From NCBI GenBank assembly GCA_025093985.1, contig JACAAK010000017.1, forward strand, positions 310,001-374,000: DNA of 64,000 bases. The letters run 5' to 3'. A program made the translations under genes and the position numbers. This DNA is from Calvatia gigantea (Eukaryota; Basidiomycota; Agaricomycetes; Agaricales; Lycoperdaceae). Shown one piece after another: positions 22,368 to 32,246 of this stretch (the stretch's first letter is position 1; every line of letters begins with the position of its first letter). The notes beneath the pieces are model-generated. The model ran no database searches. It saw nothing but the letters and a program-made list of their open reading frames with translations, and was not told the DNA's origin.

Positions 22368-23678
22368 TCAGATCATGTATCCTACTGGTTCACCTGTGAT
22401 GTTGGCAATTGTGTCATCGTCAAAATCAAATTCAACATCCTCTGGATAATAGCTACCTGGTTGGGGTTGATATCCATTGATGATATAAGTTGGGAGGTTT
22501 GAGGGAATTGTTGAAGAAGTTGTGGGTCGATGCAACTGCTTGAGGTTTCCGACATTGGTGGGTTTGGGTGTTGGTTTCTTGATGAATTTTGGGGCATATT
22601 TTGGCCCATTAGCAATGACAGTGGTCGGAATAGGAGTGGAGGGAGTGGTGTTGGTCTTGGTGTTCTGAGTTGGATCAGAATGGGTGGAGTTGTCAACATT
22701 TTGATTGGAGGTGTCGGCATTGGGAGATAGATTGGTGAGGGCCTTGGGGCTACAGGAGAGGGAGGTGGTAACCCCAATAAGAGGTGTACTGGTGTGATGA
22801 AACTCCTCCTTGGATTGGAGTTCATAAAGGGCTTCTGTGGGGAGATCCTTCCAATCAACTCCCAGATAAGGATTTTGGGCACAAAATTTGGCAAAGTGCC
22901 CAGGACCTTTTGTTTGGCAGTGAATGCAGTAATACTTTCTGCATTGTGTCTTGAAATGGCCCACTCCAGCACATATCTCGCAGTAAACGTCTTGATGTTG
23001 AGACATGTTAGAGTAGTGTTGGAGAAAGGAATTAGATCCTCTATGAGTCGTCAGAGTTGGTAGAGTCGAAATACTCCTGTTTGCAGGAGCTACATTTGGA
23101 TGTTGGGGTAGTCGATGAGGAGTGATGGGAGTTGGAGGTGGAGAAGGTCATCGGGAGCTTCCAGGATTCATTGCAGATTAGTCTACAACTTGTTTACTGA
23201 GGTCCTTATCTGGTTCCTCAGCGGGTTGTGTAATGGTCATGAGTATTCACTCGATAGCCCTAAGATGGGGGCCCACAACAAGATTGCGAGAGAGGTCAAG
23301 GAGGTGGAGGTTGGCACTCTTGAGTGCCTCGTCATAATTGCATTTTGCAATTCTAAGTTCATTATATACAAGCCCGATCTCATGCACTCGGTGAGAGAGT
23401 TGAGAATCCCGGCCATAACAGGACACAAAGTCGGTGGTTGCTCATTCAGATGAAAGAGCAGATCGTAGGGTGGCATCCTGAAGTGTAGATGTTGCAGTTT
23501 GACTTTGTTGTTTCATAGGGTTTGAACCAGAGGTTCGAACTTCCAATGGTCCTATCGATGATATGACTGGAGAAGGCAGGGGTGTAGGAGTCTCGGGGAT
23601 AGGGCTTTCATGAGAAGAGGAAGAGGAGTAGTCAGGAGTGAGAGTAGGAGTAGTTGGTTTTAAGAAAACCCTAGGCAT
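22368..23678 (-). pseudogene. Gypsy-3 third ORF: protein with two CCHC zinc knuckles
   Basis: A single minus-strand frame of about 437 codons runs from ATG at 23678-23676 to the stop at 22368, broken by four stops (three TGA, one TAA) that are each one C-to-T or G-to-A step from a sense codon. The N-terminal 80 residues are Pro/Ser/Thr-rich. A predicted helical middle follows (SQLSHRVHEIGLVYNELRIA). Two zinc knuckles follow: CEICAGVGHFKTQC (C-x2-C-x4-H-x4-C) and CIHCQTKGPGHFAKFC (C-x2-C-x5-H-x4-C). The C-terminus is disordered and ends acidic (EDVEFDFDDDT). Such knuckles bind nucleic acid in Gag nucleocapsids, but this ORF lies after pol, 17 nt past the pol stop. A separate Gag exists in the family (38167-39313). 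The homologous but truncated frame at 32247-32964 supports a real gene. Function beyond RNA or DNA binding is unknown. Confidence 0.75.
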
Positions 23679-23695
23679 TTGAGTTGTTGGATTTT

Positions 23696-24201
23696 CTATG
23701 TCAAATCATGGTCTCTTTTATACTTTTCAAGTTCCTCTTTTGCATTTTCTAAATTCACTTCTGGTTCCCATGAGTCTTCAGTTGGTCCATAGTCTTTCCA
23801 TCATATAAGGTATTCTCTTTCTATTCCTGTACACTTCTTTTGGAATCTGTGTTTCAGAATTCCTTCTATTTGATATTGTTCTTCGCCTTCTATTAGGTCC
23901 GGTGGTGGGTTTTTGTTGTGTTTCCCAAATATATCATTTTCTATCATCAGTGTTAGAAGAGAAGTATGGAACCTATTATGTATCTTCCACTTCTTCGGTA
24001 ATTTTAGTTTATAAGTTGTAGCAGATGTTTTATGAATGATTTCAAAAGGTCCTTCTCTTCTTTGGCTAAGTTTTTTTGATAGATAGGGTAAGGGTAAGTT
24101 CTGATTATCCAACCACACTTTATCTCTGACTTTGAATGGCTTCCATGGTCAGAAACTTCTTTGTGCCATCTTTTGTCTTGTTAATTCGTGTGCTTCTAAA
24201 G
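23696..24201 (-). pseudogene. Gypsy-3 pol C-terminus: integrase end plus chromodomain
   Basis: On the minus strand: MWLDNQNLPLPYLSKKLS, REGPFEII, FHTSLLTLMIEND (the usual integrase C-terminal tail), then a chromodomain (EEQYQIEGILKHR ... YGPTEDSWEPEVNLENAKE) ending at TAG 23698-23696. One TGA interrupts the chromodomain just before WKDYG. Chromodomains steer integration toward marked chromatin in chromoviruses. Gypsy-1a starts at 24202 within the integrase and removes the rest. Confidence 0.85.
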
Positions 24202-24823
24202 TGTCACAACCCGTACACGCGCTCATCCGCTTCACCCGCTCTTACCCGGACTATACTTTATATTTTATTTATCATTAGCTCTCACCCGCTCTCCCCCGTC
24301 TCCCCCGCTCTCCATTCTTACTATTATGTCTGACGTTAATTTCCGATTATCCTCCTTGTACATTTCTCCGGTCGTCATACCTACTCCCGTTTCCCTTGCA
24401 ATCCCTTTTACCATTCATATCGTTCCTGTTTCACCTTATTCCTTTTAGCTAGCTGCATTCCCGGTGTTTTTATCTAGCGGCCATACCTGGCCCGTACCTG
24501 AAGTCGTAGTAGTTTCCTTTTGTAGAACCACACTTCCTCGCGTATATAAACCGTAGCTACTTCGCCTGTAATCCTCAGTCTGAAATCTACTTAGCGACAC
24601 GCTACTTCTATCTTACCTCTGTCTCTGTCTCTGTCTCCGCCTCTGACTCTGCCCTCGTCCCTTATTCTGAAGTTAGGACCACTCGTCGGCAGGAGGGCGC
24701 AACACATACGTTGAAGCCATGGTCCTCCCGAGTTCGCCCGCTTCGTCCACCTTCGTCCGCATCCACGCATCATTCCGGGCGTCTAGACTCCGGTCGTCTC
24801 ACCTGCGTGACCTGCGCTTAACA
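24202..24823 (+). repeat. Gypsy-1a 5' LTR (622 bp)
   Basis: TGTCACAACCCG ... CTTAACA. TATATAA at 24543-24549 is the likely TATA box, followed by a CTGTCT-rich run at 24608-24640. The sequence after the LTR (GTATTTCAGACTCCC) should be the primer site; I cannot match it to a tRNA from memory, and self-priming as in Tf1-type elements is an alternative. Confidence 0.93.
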
Positions 24824-24873
24824 GTATTTCAGACTCCCAACTCCTGCTGTCGATTTCTATTCCTTCACTTACT

Positions 24874-26451
24874 ATGGCTACATTTGTCAGAACTAAGACT
24901 AGCGCAACCGTTCGTCGGTCCCTTCGCAACAATCCCAAACGAACCCCTTCATCAACCCAATCCACCCCCAGAACTCAGAGATCGAAACGGTCCCACCTAT
25001 CCGTTCCAGGCGACTTCCCGCAAAACTCCCCTAACCCCTTCGCAGAGCTGATCTGGGAGGAACTTCCCGAACATAGCTCCGGCCCACATCGGGGCCTGAA
25101 TAGTGGAAACAGCGTAGGCGGCACAGTTCCACCTGGAGATCCTGGCTACCCTGGTGGTGGTGACTATGGTATTAATGATGAAGACAACTATGGCGATGAC
25201 CAGAACGATGGTCTAGAATATGCCGATTACCCTTACCCCAATCCTGATGATGGTGGAGGCGATGGGCCTGGAGGCGATGATGAACCCGAGGAACCATCGG
25301 ACGATGATGACGATGGTGATAATGAAACAAGCACTAGTGAGCCGCGTGGCCGTCGGGGACTTGATCGCCCTCTGGCCCGCGCTATTAGATCCCTCGCTAA
25401 CGCCATAGACGATCGTGCCCGCTCTCAGCCGCCCCAGCCTCCTCGACCTCCCCGTACTAAGGCCCGCGAACCCGAACCATTCAGCGGTGCCAACCCCGAT
25501 GACCTTCCTCGCTTCCTTTTCCAATGTCGACTCTACTTCCGCGCCAACCCTACACAATTCACATCTGATACCACCAAGGTCAACTTCGCCCTCACCTTCC
25601 TCACTGACGTCGCTCTTCGCTGGTTTGAAACTGGCATCAACCAGGAAGAGACTCAAGGCATATCCCATGCCTGGTCCACCGACTGGGATGAGTTCACCAC
25701 TGAGCTCAAGACCAACTTCGGTGTAGCCGACCTGAAGGGCGAATCGGCCGAACTCCTGGAGAATCTGAAGATGAAGCACGGTGAGAAGATCACCACCTAT
25801 AACGTCGAATTCATGCGGCTCTCATCCCGACTTCGATGGGGCGATGACGTCCTCTGCTACCGCTACTACAAAGGCCTCCCTGATCGTCTCCAAGACGCCC
25901 TCTCTTCTCGCCCCAATGGCAAGCCCACCTCATTCAACAAAATGCGTGAAGCAGCCATCATCCTCGATAATCGCTATTGGGAACGTCAACGCGAGAAGAC
26001 CCGTGCGAAGGAAGCAGCCGAATCGGCATCCGCTTCTCTCAACAGGAAGTCGGGTAACAACCCTGGACCTTCCTCGAACAAGGCCAGCAGCAACAACAAC
26101 AACAGCAACAACAGCAACAGCAACAACAACAACAGCAACAGCAACAAGCCCAACCACAGCAGCAGCAAGGGCAACACCTCGAACAAACCCGCCAACACTA
26201 CCCCATCCTCCTCCACACCCGCCAAATCGTCCTCCCCCGCTAAACCCGACTTATCCGACAAACTCGGCAAGGACGGCAAGCTGACTACCGAAGAACGCAA
26301 GCGCCGCCTCGACAACAACCTCTGCCTGTTCTGTGGCAACGCCGGCCACAAGGTTAGCGAGTGTAGGAAGAAAGCCGCTTCGACTGCAAAGGCTGTCGCC
26401 CGCAAGGCCGAAGTGGTTGGGGAGAGCTCTGAAAAGAGCTCGGAAAAATGA
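24874..26451 (+). CDS. gag: Gypsy-1a Gag
   Basis: 525-residue Gag, intact. The ATG at 24874 lies 51 nt after the LTR and is the first in the transcript leader. The N-terminus is basic, then comes a Gly/Asp/Glu-rich acidic stretch (about 80-150), then a capsid-type domain with LRWFETGI and WDEFTTELKTNFG (about 195-370), and a low-complexity Asn/Ser tract (about 405-440). A single zinc knuckle follows, CLFCGNAGHKVSEC at residues 484-497 (C-x2-C-x4-H-x4-C). It forms the virus-like particle and packages element RNA. Its TGA (26449-26451) overlaps the ATG of pol as ATGA. It keeps CpG-rich codons, unlike the copy at 51548. Confidence 0.93.
   Translation: MATFVRTKTSATVRRSLRNNPKRTPSSTQSTPRTQRSKRSHLSVPGDFPQNSPNPFAELIWEELPEHSSGPHRGLNSGNSVGGTVPPGDPGYPGGGDYGINDEDNYGDDQNDGLEYADYPYPNPDDGGGDGPGGDDEPEEPSDDDDDGDNETSTSEPRGRRGLDRPLARAIRSLANAIDDRARSQPPQPPRPPRTKAREPEPFSGANPDDLPRFLFQCRLYFRANPTQFTSDTTKVNFALTFLTDVALRWFETGINQEETQGISHAWSTDWDEFTTELKTNFGVADLKGESAELLENLKMKHGEKITTYNVEFMRLSSRLRWGDDVLCYRYYKGLPDRLQDALSSRPNGKPTSFNKMREAAIILDNRYWERQREKTRAKEAAESASASLNRKSGNNPGPSSNKASSNNNNSNNSNSNNNNSNSNKPNHSSSKGNTSNKPANTTPSSSTPAKSSSPAKPDLSDKLGKDGKLTTEERKRRLDNNLCLFCGNAGHKVSECRKKAASTAKAVARKAEVVGESSEKSSEK
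26088..26165 (+). repeat. CAA/CAG microsatellite in gag
   Basis: Imperfect AACAACAGC repeats encode the Asn/Ser tract of Gag. The copy in Gypsy-1b (about 52760-52825) differs in unit number. Confidence 0.85.
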
Positions 26452-28784
26452 GTGGCGGTCCTCAGGACTCTGCACAGGCTGAGGACCGCGTTGAACTCAC
26501 CTGTGCCACAGAGTGTTTTCGACTCAACGCTTCCGCTCTTTCTAACCCCAATTCCCTGCAGCTCTATCTCACTTCCCCTTCTGTTTCTTCATCCGCTTCA
26601 TCTGATCTCGTCCGCTTCAAGGCTCTTGTTGATAGTGGGTCTACCCATTGCTTCGTGGACTCTGACTTTGTACATTCGTATGATCTCCCGACCACGCCCA
26701 TTCCTCCTATTGAACTTCGTCTCTTTGATGGCTCGTCTAATGCGTACATTACTGAACTAGTGAAGCTTCCTGTTACCTTTGACTGTGGTGAATCTATGAC
26801 TCTGGACTTTTACGTCACCCGGCTTGACTCTTCTTGCTCTGTGGTTCTTGGATATAACTGGCTCAACCGCTACAATCCGTCGATTGACTGGGTTCTGGGC
26901 CATATCACTTTCCGACCGCTTCAGCCTGAACTTCCTGCCACTTCTGCTCGCAGTGCGTCCATTCCAGTCGCACCTGCATCCTCTGCGGCATCCGCTTCAG
27001 CCGCCCCATCTGTCACCTCACAGTCTTCACCATCTGCTTCTTCTGCCACTTCTGTTACGGGCACGGTTGACGCGGCTCGTCCGCACGTCTCACTGGTTAA
27101 CGCCACCGCCTTCCTCCGTGCCTCTCGCCTCCCTGGTTCAGTTCAGTATAGCCTCAATCTCAACGACCCATTTATAACAGCTTCCTCCGCCTCTGTTGAG
27201 GAGCCTCAGGACGACTGGTCCCATATTCCGGAAGAGTACCGCGATTTTGCTGACGTCTTCAGTAAAATGAAGGCTGACAAGCTTGCCCCGCATCGGCCGT
27301 ACGACCTTCAGATCAATCTCGAAGAAGGTGGCCAACCACCAGTTGGTACCATCTATTCCCTATCTCAGGTTGAACTAGAGGCTCTACGCGAATTCATTGA
27401 CGAAAACCTTGCTATCGGATTCATCCGCCCCTCCAACTCCCCTCACGGAGCCCCTGTCCTCTTTGTCAAGAAAAAGGATGGTTCGCTCCGTTTATGCGTC
27501 GATTTCCGAGGTCTCAACCGCATTACCAAGAAGGATCGCTACCCCCTTCCTCTCATATCCGACCTACTCGATTCGCCCCGCAAAGCCCGCATCTATACCC
27601 AGATTGACCTACGCCACGCTTATCACCTCGTCTGCATCGCAGAAGGTGACGAATGGAAAACGGCCTTCCGAACCCGCTACGGATTGTTCGAGTGGCTCGT
27701 TATGCCTTTCGGCCTTACCAATGCACCTGCCGCCTTCCAGCGGTTCATGAACGACATCTTCAAAGATCTCTTAGATGTCTGTGTTACGGTCTATCTTGAC
27801 GACATACTCATCTATTCCAACGACATCAGCGTACACCGCAAGCAAGTCCGCGAGGTTCTCAAGCGGCTTAGGCAGAACGGTCTCTACGCCCGCGCGGATA
27901 AGTGCGAATTCGAGTCTGACACGGTTGAATATCTTGGTTACGTTCTTTCCCCTGATGGTCTCAAGATGTCTGAGGACAAGGTCAAGATTATCCAAGACTG
28001 GCCAGAACCGAAGAAGATCAAGGACATACAGTCCTTCTTAGGTTTCGCCAATTTCTATCGTCGCTTCATTTATAACTACTCTGACATTGTAGTTCCTCTC
28101 ACCCACCTTACCCGCAAGGGTATTCCTTGGAACTTCAATGATAAATGTCAAGAGGCTTTCCAATCATTGAAGGACGCTTTCACCTCTGCTCCTATCCTGA
28201 CCCACTGGATCCCTGATGCTCAAATCATCGTCGAGACAGACGCATCTGACTACGTGCTAGCCGCCATCCTCTCTATCGTCACTGAGGATGGTGAAGTTCA
28301 CCCCATGGCTTTCCATTCCCGCACATTCACTTCGGCCGAGTCGAACTACGACACACATGACAAGGAACTACTGGCTATCTTTGAAGCCTTTAGGATCTGG
28401 CGGCATTATCTTGAAGGTGCTCCCCTTCCCATTGACGTGGTCACTGATCATAAGAATCTGGAATACTTCTGCACCACTAAAATCCTCACCCGCCGTCAAG
28501 CTCGCTGGTCCGAATTCTTGTCACAGTTCAATCTCACCATCCGCTTTCGCCCCGGCCGACTTGGTATGAAGCCTGACACTTTAACTAGACGATGGGACAT
28601 TTACCCTAAAAGGGGGAATAATGGCTATGCTACGGTCAATCCTCACAACTTCCGTCCAGTCTTTACTCATGAACAACTTGCAGCCTCTGTCTGCACTACT
28701 TATCTTTATACCCCTTCCCTTCGCGCAGCCACGATCATTGACCTCGATCAGCTGCATTCCGACATCCTTTCATCTCTTCCATAA
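26448..28784 (+). CDS. pol: Gypsy-1a Pol part 1: protease, reverse transcriptase, RNase H
   Basis: Starts at ATG 26448, in the -1 frame relative to gag, with ATGA overlap suggesting termination-reinitiation (a -1 shift on the A run is an alternative). Aspartic protease: ALVDSGSTHCF, D62-S63-G64. RT from about residue 280: KKKDGSLRLCVDFRGLN, QIDLRHAYH, MPFGLTNAPAAFQ and the catalytic YLDD at 449-452. RNase H: ETDASDYVLAA, DKELLAIFEAF, VTDHKNLEYF. The frame ends at TAA 28782-28784, but integrase follows in the same frame, and Gypsy-1b has the same TAA. Either an inherited CAA-to-TAA nonsense change or a natural two-part pol would explain this. Confidence 0.92.
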   Translation: MSGGPQDSAQAEDRVELTCATECFRLNASALSNPNSLQLYLTSPSVSSSASSDLVRFKALVDSGSTHCFVDSDFVHSYDLPTTPIPPIELRLFDGSSNAYITELVKLPVTFDCGESMTLDFYVTRLDSSCSVVLGYNWLNRYNPSIDWVLGHITFRPLQPELPATSARSASIPVAPASSAASASAAPSVTSQSSPSASSATSVTGTVDAARPHVSLVNATAFLRASRLPGSVQYSLNLNDPFITASSASVEEPQDDWSHIPEEYRDFADVFSKMKADKLAPHRPYDLQINLEEGGQPPVGTIYSLSQVELEALREFIDENLAIGFIRPSNSPHGAPVLFVKKKDGSLRLCVDFRGLNRITKKDRYPLPLISDLLDSPRKARIYTQIDLRHAYHLVCIAEGDEWKTAFRTRYGLFEWLVMPFGLTNAPAAFQRFMNDIFKDLLDVCVTVYLDDILIYSNDISVHRKQVREVLKRLRQNGLYARADKCEFESDTVEYLGYVLSPDGLKMSEDKVKIIQDWPEPKKIKDIQSFLGFANFYRRFIYNYSDIVVPLTHLTRKGIPWNFNDKCQEAFQSLKDAFTSAPILTHWIPDAQIIVETDASDYVLAAILSIVTEDGEVHPMAFHSRTFTSAESNYDTHDKELLAIFEAFRIWRHYLEGAPLPIDVVTDHKNLEYFCTTKILTRRQARWSEFLSQFNLTIRFRPGRLGMKPDTLTRRWDIYPKRGNNGYATVNPHNFRPVFTHEQLAASVCTTYLYTPSLRAATIIDLDQLHSDILSSLP

Positions 28785-30206
28785 GACCCGACTGCGGCTC
28801 AACACCTAGCCAAACCCGAAGGATGCTGGATTGTAGATTCGTCCGGTTTTCTCCGCCTTGACGACAGGATCTACGTTCCCAATGTTGACAATCTTCGACT
28901 TCGCGTTCTACAGTACAAGCACGATCACATCCTTTCTGGACACTTCGGTCAGAACAAGACTCTGGAGTTAGTCCGACGTGATTACACTTGGCCCGAAATC
29001 CGCACGACAGTCAAAGATTTCTGCAAATCCTGCGTCACCTGCATGTGCTCTAAGCCACAACGACACCGACCTTATGGAAACCTCAAGCAGCTCCCCATTC
29101 CTGAACAGCCATGGAACTCTATCTCTATGGACTTCATCGAGAAACTTCCCACATCTTCCGGCTACGACACTATCCTTGTTATCGTTGATCGCCTTACCAA
29201 GCAATCTTTGTTCATTCCCACTCACGACACCATCACCTCGGCCGAACTCGCCCGCCTATTCGTCATTCATGTATTCTCGAAACATGGCGTTCCTGAACAT
29301 GTTACGTCCAATCGCGGCTCCGAATTCGTTTCGCACTTCTTCCGCTCGCTTGGACAAGCACTGGACATGAAGTTACACTTCACCTCCGGGTATCACCCTG
29401 AGGGCGATGGACAAACCGAACGGACTAACCAGACTCTCGAGCAATACCTCCGCGTCTACTGCAACTACCAGCAGGACAACTGGGCTGAGTTACTGCCACT
29501 AGCTGAGTTTGCCTATAACAATGCTCCTAGTGCCACTACTGGTGTCTCCCCATTCTTCGCTAATAAAGGCTATCATCCCAACATCACAGTCTACCCGGAA
29601 CGCGACTTGGCGTCCGCACGCGCATGTCAATTCGTCGTCGACCTCGATGAACTCCACACAGTACTCAAATCCGAGATCAAGCAAGCTCAAGAACGGTACC
29701 AGTCATCCGCTGATACCCGCCGGACACCCGCACCTAACTTCACAGTTGGGCAAAAGGTCTTCGTTAAGGCGCAGTTCTTCCGCATGACTCGACCGTCGAA
29801 GAAACTCTCGGAAAAGTATTTGGGTCCTTATGAGATTATCGCTCAACCCGGTTCCGTTTCTTATACTCTACGCTTACCTGACTCAATGCGTGCCGTTCAC
29901 CCAGTATTCCACGTTTCGATGCTTGAACCTGCCACACCTAACCTATTTGACAGCCGCTCTGACCCGCCTCCTCCGCCCGTTGAAGTCGAAGGCGAGCCGG
30001 AGTACAAAATCGCCCGCATTATTGACTCGAAGATCGACCATCAACGTGCCTGCAAGTTATTATACAAGGTTATTTGGTTGGGTTATGAGGATACTGAAGA
30101 AGAGTCTTCTTGGCTGCCTGCTACTGAATTAGAGCATGCAGCTGAACTTGTGGCAGATTTCCATACAGCTTATCCTGCTAAGCCTGGTCCCTTGCGTTCT
30201 TTGTAA
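28785..30206 (+). pseudogene. pol: Gypsy-1a Pol part 2: integrase and chromodomain
   Basis: In frame with part 1 after its TAA and open to 30206. HHCC zinc domain: H..H in HDHILSGHFGQNKT and C..C in CKSCVTC. DDE core: first Asp in SMDFIEKLP (GAC 29130-29132); second position is Asn (TSNRGSEFV, AAT 29310-29312) where Gypsy-1b keeps Asp; Glu in GQTERTNQ (29418-29420). C-terminal tail VFHVSMLEPA, then a chromodomain (PEYKIARIIDSKI ... YKVIWLGYEDTEEESSW). Losing the second Asp should abolish strand transfer, so this copy's integrase is predicted dead even if the TAA is read through. The first ATG after the stop (29043) lies beyond the zinc domain. Confidence 0.88.
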
Positions 30207-30325
30207 CACTTAATGGACTTATTTTCACTCTTATTCATGGACAGACTCTTTTTTTATTGGACATTCAACTTTATTAAACATCAAAATCACAAGGAGCGAG
30301 GAAAGCTGCGTTCACCCGCACACCC

Positions 30326-31488
30326 TCAATCCTCATGCTGGCCCCCTTCCACACCCTCTTCCACACCATCTTCTTTTTCTCCACTCTCCTCCGCACTTTC
30401 TTCACTTCCTTCCTCTCCACTACTACCATTTCCCTTCTCTTCCTCATCCAAGTCCATCTGCTCACCCCCTTCTTGCACCAGTCGCGATGGCCCCTCACCC
30501 TGGTCCTCGATGTCAATGTCACCCGCCTCATTCACATGCTGTCAGATATCCGCACCAGGCAGCCATTCTACAATCTGTCCTGGATGTTCAGTCCTTCCTG
30601 TGTGCTGAGGATCCCGTTGACTCACCACCAGGCTGAGGGTGCAGAACTCCTCTCCATTTGCAATGGTCTCCCTCAAGATCGCAGCTGAATTGCGGGTATC
30701 ATGTTCTCGGTATCGGGACTCGTGTGCCATCCACACGTTCTGCTGATGCAATAAAACGATGATTTCATTGAGGCATAGGGTGTTCTCTTCAAGTGCAGTC
30801 ACAAATCAGTCGAGATGTCACATGAGGACGTGGGGATTCGAGACCTTGGCGCTTCCATCCGGCAGCTCACACTTTCACTTGCCCTTGACACAAGTCGTGT
30901 ATTTGGTGGTAACCCGGCTAAGGACTTCTCAGCTTAATATTCAACAGGAAGAGGCCGCACTTACTTGGAGCGGGTCTGTCCGGGTTGACACCTGATACCC
31001 ATGTCGATGCAGTGCTTGCAAGGGTTGTCCCCACCCATGGGAACGCGCACCTGCAGCTGAACCTCCTCCTCTTCCTCCTCGTCCAACAACCCCGGCGCAT
31101 CGTCCTCTTCGTCCGAATCCTCCACCCTCGGCCGTTTCCTCAATCAGCTGGGACCCGCTACCGGTTCCTCCCGGGCCTTCCCCTTCCTACGTCGTCGTTC
31201 CTCCGCGTTCTCCTCCTCTTGCTCCTCCCTTTTCTTACGTGCCGCCTCCTCAAGCCGCTTCTTCCGCTCGTCACGTTTCTTCGCCTCCTCTCGTTTCCTC
31301 TCCTCATCGCGCCTCTTCCTCTCCTCCTCTTCGCACTTCTCCCTATCCGCTCTTTCTTTGGCTTCAGCGGCGGCGAGGTCCGCAATCAACCTGCGCTCGT
31401 CCTCTTCCTCCTGCTCGCGCTGAAGTCTGGCGCGTTCACGTTTCTCCTCGAGTTCGGCTTGTAGTTGGGCAGCGGTCTTGGGAGGCAT
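30326..31488 (-). pseudogene. Antisense accessory gene of Gypsy-1a (coiled coil plus Cys motif)
   Basis: Lies between the pol end and 3' LTR, opposite to gag-pol. From ATG 31488 the frame encodes a Glu/Arg/Lys-rich coiled coil of about 110 residues, a basic patch (RKRPRVEDSDEED), an acidic run, and PCKHCIDMGIRCQPG (C-x2-C-x6-C). A canonical 47-nt intron is inferred at 30964-30918 (GTAAGT ... CTTAG). Joining it keeps the frame and brings in further Cys residues (TTCVKGK, then KCELPDG), then NTLCLNEIIVLLHQQ and a Glu/Gly-rich acidic tail. Five in-frame TGAs each fit CGA-to-TGA; Gypsy-1b has the same five. It resembles a nuclear DNA-binding protein in outline (Cys cluster plus coiled coil), but the role is unknown. 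Confidence 0.65.
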
Positions 31489-31624
31489 GGTGGTAGTAGG
31501 AGGTCAAGAGGCAAGCAAAGGAAAATTTTCAAAAGTGCGGATCTTATACCCACATCAAATTTTTCAACTCCGTTTCCCACGACACCTTCATGGCCTCGAG
31601 GGCTCGGCCCTAAGGGGGGAATAC

Positions 31625-32246
31625 TGTCACAACCCGTACACGTGCTCACCCGCTTCACCCGCTCTTACCCGGACTATACTTTATATTTTATTTATCATTA
31701 GCTCTCACCCGCTCTCCCCCGTCTCCCCTGCTCTCCATTCTTACTATTATGTCTGACGTTAATTTCCGATTATCCTCCTTGTACATTTCTCCGGTCGTCA
31801 TACCTACTCCCGTTTCCCTTGCAATCCCTTTTACCGTTCATATCGTTCCTGTTTCACCTTATTCCTTTTAGCTAGCTGCATTCCCGGTGTTTTTATCTAG
31901 CGGCCATACCTGGCCCGCACCTGAAGTCGTAGTAGTTTCCTTTTGTAGAACTATACTTCCTCGTGTATATAAACTGTAGCTACTTCGCCTGTAATCCTCA
32001 GTCTGAAATCTACTTAGTGACACACTACTTCAATTCTACCTCTGTCTCTGTCTCTGTCTCCACCTCTGACTCTGCCCTCATCTCTTATTCTGAAGTTAGG
32101 ACCACTCATCGGCAGGAGGGCGCAACACATATGTTGAAGCCATGGTTCTCCTGAGTTCGCCCACTTCGTCCATCTTTGTCCACATCCATGCATCATTCCG
32201 GGCATCTAAACTCTGGTCGTCTCACCCATGTGACCCGTGCTTAACA
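31625..32246 (+). repeat. Gypsy-1a 3' LTR (622 bp)
   Basis: TGTCACAACCCG ... CTTAACA, preceded by the polypurine tract CCTAAGGGGGGAATAC. It differs from the 5' LTR at many sites, mostly C/T and G/A. Confidence 0.93.

Larger units (their letters stand above)
24202..32246 (+). mobile_element. Gypsy-1a, chromovirus-type LTR retrotransposon, nearly complete
   Basis: Both LTRs are 622 bp, with gag, an overlapping pol, an extra antisense gene and a 3' LTR in between (8,045 bp in all, the same length as Gypsy-1b). The flanking 5-mers differ (TAAAG at left, CTATT at right), and they belong to different parts of two Gypsy-3 copies. The element as seen is therefore probably a recombinant of two insertions. 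The LTRs also differ from each other at many CpG-type positions. Confidence 0.93.

Noticed and set aside
30213..30608. Plus-strand 131-codon frame after Gypsy-1 pol
   Set aside because: Low-complexity Ser/Pro-rich shadow of the acidic tail of the antisense gene on the other strand; it is identical in both copies only because it lies in the identical block.
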